DNA from: JAPHTQ01 sp050288165
GTDB lineage: Bacteria > Pseudomonadota > Gammaproteobacteria > Thiohalomonadales > Thiohalomonadaceae
Length of the DNA stretch: 64,000 nucleotides
Assembly (NCBI GenBank): GCA_050288165.1
Contig: JBNKDG010000006.1
Span: 1 to 64,000 of the forward strand
Direction: 5' to 3'
Positions 60,869 to 64,000 of the stretch are shown piece after piece. Each line of letters begins with the position of its first letter. The stretch's first letter is position 1. Made by a program: the position numbers and the translations under genes. Below the pieces are notes generated by a model, which was not told the DNA's origin, did not search any database, and worked only from the letters and a program-made list of their open reading frames with translations.

Positions 60869-60973
60869 ATGGTTCTGGTCGAAGTTGGTAACATCACCAT
60901 CAACAGTGGAGGCATTAGCGAAACTATTGCCATTCTGTTGTTTGTGATGATTATCAAACAAATTAAAAAATAG
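60869..60973 (+). CDS. 34-codon small membrane peptide
   Basis: ATG at 60869 with AGGAG six bases upstream, encoding MVLVEVGNITINSGGISETI followed by AILLFVMIIKQIKK. The C-terminal half is one hydrophobic helix ending in lysines. The Shine-Dalgarno match and spacing are excellent. Small single-helix peptides of this size include phage coat-like and toxin-like peptides; no family match can be claimed. It lies just after the tandem terminators. Confidence 0.5.
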   Translation: MVLVEVGNITINSGGISETIAILLFVMIIKQIKK

Positions 60974-61080
60974 CCCTTCTGTCGACACAATGATTGCGAC
61001 TACAGATGTGTAGATTAAGACATTTCGCTCGCCTAAGAAAAATGCCAAAGGGTCTTTCGATAGCCTGCTGCCATTTGCCT

Positions 61081-61130
61081 AAATCAACTCACCAAATAGC
61101 GGCAACCCCTGCTCGACTAAGTGCTGTCGC
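61081..61130 (-). pseudogene. Remnant of the 3' end of a polyvalent-type gene
   Basis: On the minus strand it encodes LRQHLVEQGLPLFGELI, nearly the same as the end of the gene at 62071-63660 (MRQHIAEQGLPLFGEST). No upstream coding sequence remains; the similarity stops where the direct repeat at 61131 begins. Confidence 0.7.
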
Positions 61131-61159
61131 AAAAACAGGCACCAGAGAGCAATTGTTTC
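61131..61159. repeat. Direct repeat, right copy
   Basis: AAAAACAGGCACCAGAGAGC followed by AATTGTTTC, 27 of 29 bases as in 60608-60636. Its CCAGAGAGC also pairs with GCTCTCTGG at 61177-61185 across a 26-base loop. Confidence 0.7.
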
Positions 61160-61209
61160 TAATGTTAGCGAATATGGCTCTCTGGCACGTTTTTCGCACA
61201 AGAGCAGGG

Positions 61210-61821
61210 TTATTGTATCGACACCTGCATTGAAACCATATCTACGGCTGCGGATGCTACATCACCCTGAGCGTCGGTAAATTGGTTGCTCTGCGGAATA
61301 CTTGTATAGGTCCTAAAGCTGGGATGATAGTCGTGCTCAGGTGAACCATTATCCAGCAACTCTAGGGTTTCGAAATAAATTAGCGTCGATGCCGTTATGG
61401 AGGAGAGTGATGAGTGTAAAGACTTATCGGCTGTTAGTGTTATTGTATTCCCGGAAACCTGTTTACTGATGTTTGCTATCGAGGTAGTGCTGGTGTCGGA
61501 TGTATATATCCATAACTTGGCGGAAAAATCATCAATCGTACCAGTCTGTTCTACGCTACCCGCTGATTTGAAATGCAATATTTGCAGAACAACGTCTCCA
61601 GCATTTATGGCGCCATCCCCATTTATGTCGAATGTCGCTCCCCACGAATACTCAGCAAGCCAGTCAAGTGTTGTTGTTTTATTGTAGGTTATCGAGCTTG
61701 GAACGCTATCCAGCTCAATGGTAACGACAACGCTATCAGTTGGCGTTGATGAACCACCGCCACAGCCAGAAAGCATCAATACCATCATGCAGACAACATA
61801 CACATGTACCGACTTACACAT
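61210..61821 (-). CDS. Lipoprotein with EF-hand/dockerin-like calcium loop
   Basis: A 203-residue protein. MCKSVHVYVVCMMVLMLSGC ends in a LSGC lipobox, followed by GGGSSTPTDS. Residues ~65-80 are FDINGDGAINAGDVVLQIL, with the D-x-N-x-D-G spacing of a calcium-binding EF-hand or dockerin repeat. The rest is beta-rich and Ser/Thr-rich (TSDTSTTSIANISKQVSGNT). It would sit on the outer membrane. GGGGTAGG precedes the ATG. Function unknown. Confidence 0.8.
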   Translation of the reverse strand: MCKSVHVYVVCMMVLMLSGCGGGSSTPTDSVVVTIELDSVPSSITYNKTTTLDWLAEYSWGATFDINGDGAINAGDVVLQILHFKSAGSVEQTGTIDDFSAKLWIYTSDTSTTSIANISKQVSGNTITLTADKSLHSSLSSITASTLIYFETLELLDNGSPEHDYHPSFRTYTSIPQSNQFTDAQGDVASAAVDMVSMQVSIQ

Positions 61822-62024
61822 AACCTACCCCATTAAGTAATAGCCATCTGCAATAGATGGCTTGTAATAAAAAAGTTAAAACAAGAGACTTGATTCTTTG
61901 GAATGGAAAAGGTTTTGCGCCCTGCAATGGAAATGGTGCACCCTGCCACGTCGTCCCTCACGTCTATCCTGTCCGCTTTTTACCGTTTGTGTATAGAAAA
62001 AGCAATATTCAACACTTGAATAAA
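61822..62024. other. AT-rich intergenic DNA
   Basis: About 200 bp, no ORF supported. A degenerate copy of part of it (61912-61990, TTTTGCGCC...CTTTTTACCG) appears at 60493-60575, indicating an old local duplication. Confidence 0.45.
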
Positions 62025-62046
62025 TAAAAAAGCCGCACAAGGCGGC
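62025..62046 (-). terminator. Terminator of the polyvalent-type gene
   Basis: On the minus strand GCCGC, CTTGT loop, GCGGC, then six T residues, 25 bases past the stop codon. Confidence 0.8.
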
Positions 62047-62070
62047 CTTCTGTAGTTTACTTATATCTTT

Positions 62071-63660
62071 CTAAGTCGATTCGCCAAACAGCGGCAAGCC
62101 CTGCTCGGCGATATGTTGTCGCATCTCATCGGGTATAAGCATCACTGGCAGGTTCAGGGTTACCGCCTTGCTATGGCGTTCGATCAGCGCCCGTGCCTGC
62201 TCCTTGTCGTAGCGGGGACGGGTTGTGAACTTGCCTGCACCGCCCTCTACCTTCCAGTTCTGCTTGTGGCGGGCCGCATGTAGCCAGGGACTGCGGGTGG
62301 CAAATCCGCTCTGTTCGATCTGCACATGCCACTGCCGTCCCAACCGTTGCAGGATACGCGGGATCTCTTTGTCGTAGAGTCGCTTCAGGCGCGACATCTG
62401 CCGGTCGTAACGCAGCTCATGCACCATGGCGTCGGCCCAGGCGATGCCGTCCAGTCCCCGTTCCACCGCATGCAGCAGCATCAATTTCAACCCCAGCGAA
62501 ACCCACTGATTGCGAAACGGTGCGCGAGGAATGCCGCTGCGCAGACCGTAACGGGCTGACGACTGATGCCAGTCGCTCTGCATCTCTTCGATAAACAGCA
62601 GCCGCTTGCCGTCGATGCTTTGCCGCTCCTTGGTGCGAATGTGCAGCAACACATTGCGCTCCGGGTAGTGGGCGGTGAAGTGGGAGTGCGGGTAGTCGGG
62701 CAGCGTCACCAGCCACTCGCGATAGCCTTCGCCACCGAAGAGACTCATGTATTCATAACGCTGGCTGTAGCGCTGTACCGGTCGCAACAGGTGATGGTTG
62801 TGTGCGTGGTATTTCGCCTGACGGATCGCCGCCTCGCGGCTGGCAAACTCCTGTCTGCCGTAACGCTCGTCGATAACCGGCTGACCGTAGGGGCCGAGCA
62901 CAAACCAGCGCACATCGGTGCGGCCCGGCTTGCGCAGCATGCCGACCTGATAGCGGGAGGTGCGACAGCGATAACGCACAATGGCGAGATCGCCCTCTTC
63001 CACCGCGTAACCGGCCATTCGCATCTGGTAGCTGGGAAGACGCTTGGCCACCTCAGTGAAGGGCATCGACGCTTCCTTGATGTACTCCAGCTCATTGCAG
63101 AGATGGGGTGTGACCGCACGATAGTCGATGGCATCGAGTAGCGCGGTTTTCTCCACCATCTCTTTTGCTTGATAGACGGAAAGAAAGTCACGCAGCCCGG
63201 ACCAGACAATCGCCTCGTCGCTCACACCACCACGACGCAGGTTGAGTAGCGTGCGTCGCCACTGTTCCGCGGTGGCGCGGGTGGTGGTCAGTGCCTGGAT
63301 GCGTTGATGTAACGGGCTATAGAGGCGCGACGGATAGTTGTGCCACTCGTCGTAGGTGGTGACGTTTTCCGCCAGCAGGCGGGTACGGGCCTGTTCAACG
63401 ATGCGTACCTGTGCCGGTTGTGCCAGCCAGTCGAGAAAGTGTCGGCGATCCGCATCGCTCCATTGAATGCGCCAGTTGCGATCCGCCAGGGTGTAGCCTG
63501 AGAAGGTGGTGGTGCCGTTATGTTCAAGCAGTATATCGATGAGCGGATAGAGTTGTTGATGCGGTGTGTTGGCGGTGACACGCAGGCGCAGACGGCGCGC
63601 ATGGAAACGTGCGCGGTCGGACATGATTGCAATTCGTCTTCCGTCTGATAAACGTGTCAT
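62071..63660 (-). CDS. Protein with a phage/plasmid polyvalent-protein-like domain
   Basis: A 529-residue protein from the ATG at 63660 (GGAG six bases upstream). Residues ~320-430 contain YREWLVTLPDYPHSHFTAHY, KRLLFIEEMQSDWHQSSARY and LKLMLLHAVERGLDGIAWADA. This EMQSDWHQ-centred block is common within very large phage and conjugative-element polyvalent proteins. The C-terminus EQGLPLFGEST also resembles the GLPLF-type ends of such proteins. Here it stands in a protein of modest size; the N-terminal half (Arg/Tyr-rich, helical) is unrecognised. Activity unknown. It is probably cotranscribed with the gene to its right. Confidence 0.75.
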   Translation of the reverse strand: MTRLSDGRRIAIMSDRARFHARRLRLRVTANTPHQQLYPLIDILLEHNGTTTFSGYTLADRNWRIQWSDADRRHFLDWLAQPAQVRIVEQARTRLLAENVTTYDEWHNYPSRLYSPLHQRIQALTTTRATAEQWRRTLLNLRRGGVSDEAIVWSGLRDFLSVYQAKEMVEKTALLDAIDYRAVTPHLCNELEYIKEASMPFTEVAKRLPSYQMRMAGYAVEEGDLAIVRYRCRTSRYQVGMLRKPGRTDVRWFVLGPYGQPVIDERYGRQEFASREAAIRQAKYHAHNHHLLRPVQRYSQRYEYMSLFGGEGYREWLVTLPDYPHSHFTAHYPERNVLLHIRTKERQSIDGKRLLFIEEMQSDWHQSSARYGLRSGIPRAPFRNQWVSLGLKLMLLHAVERGLDGIAWADAMVHELRYDRQMSRLKRLYDKEIPRILQRLGRQWHVQIEQSGFATRSPWLHAARHKQNWKVEGGAGKFTTRPRYDKEQARALIERHSKAVTLNLPVMLIPDEMRQHIAEQGLPLFGEST

Positions 63661-63685
63661 CTCTCACTCCAGTGAATCGACGTTG

Positions 63686-64000
63686 TTAATCTTTTGAAGG
63701 AAAACCGATCACTCCATGTGTCCCGTTACTCAGGGCGTCGAGTCGTTCGCCCAGAATCTGCTCCATCGAATCCAGCACTCGTTTAATGATCATGCCCGCA
63801 TTGACGTGGAAGAGTCGCAGTTGGCAATGCACCGGCATATGCAATGTTTCGCGGCGTCCGGTATCGAACTCGGTCCACGCGGCGATCGGCACATCGTAGA
63901 GGGCACGGTCCACCACAATCCAGGCATCTGGCTGCAGGATCAGGTCGAGGGTTTTCAGTCCGGGGATGGATATCGACAACTCGGCGCCAAGACGACGCAG
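63686..64000 (-). CDS. Hypothetical protein (partial, 5' end beyond window)
   Basis: The minus-strand frame is open to the window edge (LRRLGAELSISIPGLKTLDL) and stops at 63686. The visible ~104 residues contain QPDAWIVVDRALYDVPIAAW and FDTGRRETLHMPVHCQLRLF. No start codon before the edge is convincing, so the gene probably begins outside. No family recognised. It lies 25 bases upstream of the polyvalent-type gene, on the same strand. Confidence 0.65.
   Translation of the reverse strand: MRRLGAELSISIPGLKTLDLILQPDAWIVVDRALYDVPIAAWTEFDTGRRETLHMPVHCQLRLFHVNAGMIIKRVLDSMEQILGERLDALSNGTHGVIGFPSKD

Noticed and set aside
60994..61233. 79-codon plus-strand ORF
   Set aside because: Crosses the gene remnant, the direct repeat and the end of the lipoprotein gene; no ribosome binding site.
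1..64000. rRNA, tRNA, IS transposase genes or type I secretion genes
   Set aside because: None was recognised by eye. Absence of tRNA is less certain, because cloverleaf structures cannot be scanned exhaustively this way.

Overview
The window looks like chromosomal DNA of a sulfur-oxidising, diazotrophic gammaproteobacterium. The evidence is oxidative-type dsrA-dsrB followed by dsrE, a nifV-cysE-nifW-nifZ-nifM operon, and gammaproteobacterial housekeeping genes (tmk-holB-pilZ-tatD, panD, mtaB). The combination resembles Sedimenticola or Thiodiazotropha-type sulfur symbionts and their free-living relatives, but that placement is inference; no rRNA or tRNA gene was seen.

Layout. 1-2778 (minus): dsrE (cut by the edge), dsrB and dsrA of the reverse dissimilatory sulfite reductase pathway. 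3260-5428 (plus): a divergent four-gene cluster of a 58-residue protein, an alpha-helical protein, an orphan Cas6/Cmx6-like protein and a DsrC/TusE homologue with no cysteine at all. Two copies of a short palindromic-ended repeat lie within this cluster. 5798-6985: a GT1-type glycosyltransferase. 7339-17256: a broken RTX fragment, a secreted LprI-type lysozyme-inhibitor-like protein, and a 2856-residue RTX giant whose first ~290 residues look like a T4/pesticin-type lysozyme domain; together they suggest an effector-immunity pair. 17366-24321: conserved hypotheticals, the tmk-holB-pilZ-tatD block, a cyclic-nucleotide/rhodanese fusion and a class V aminotransferase. 24394-27205: a P-type cation ATPase preceded by a possible 15-codon proline-containing leader peptide. 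27215-31780: panD, degV, a chalcone-isomerase-like protein, a KAS III enzyme and a FadL-type porin.

31957-48241 is a large fatty-acid degradation region: acyl-CoA synthetase, SDR, thioesterase, acyl-CoA dehydrogenase, FadN-type fusion, thiolase, MerR regulator, DUF2889 protein, ETF-ubiquinone oxidoreductase, etfA, etfB, a second acyl-CoA dehydrogenase and a divergent acetyl-CoA acetyltransferase. Two near-identical palindromes (TTGACGTNNACGTCAA), one in front of merR and one inside the divergent acyl-CoA dehydrogenase/thiolase promoter, suggest one MerR regulon covering it. 48388-48904 holds two overlapping small genes with the architecture of phage spanins, outside any visible prophage. 49273-55567 carries mtaB, a SLC13 transporter, glutamate dehydrogenase and a PAS-GGDEF-EAL protein. 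55671-59727 is the nif accessory operon, with a recognisable sigma-54 promoter and NifA-type upstream site.

59894-64000 is an AT-richer, decayed accessory stretch with small membrane proteins, a candidate small RNA with tandem terminators, a 34-codon ORF, a lipoprotein with an EF-hand-like loop, direct repeats, and a gene resembling a domain of phage/plasmid polyvalent proteins together with a remnant of a second copy of its 3' end.

Functionally, the window joins sulfur oxidation, nitrogen fixation and fatty-acid use with a giant, probably type-I-secreted RTX protein. No CRISPR array, IS transposase gene or type I secretion transporter is visible.
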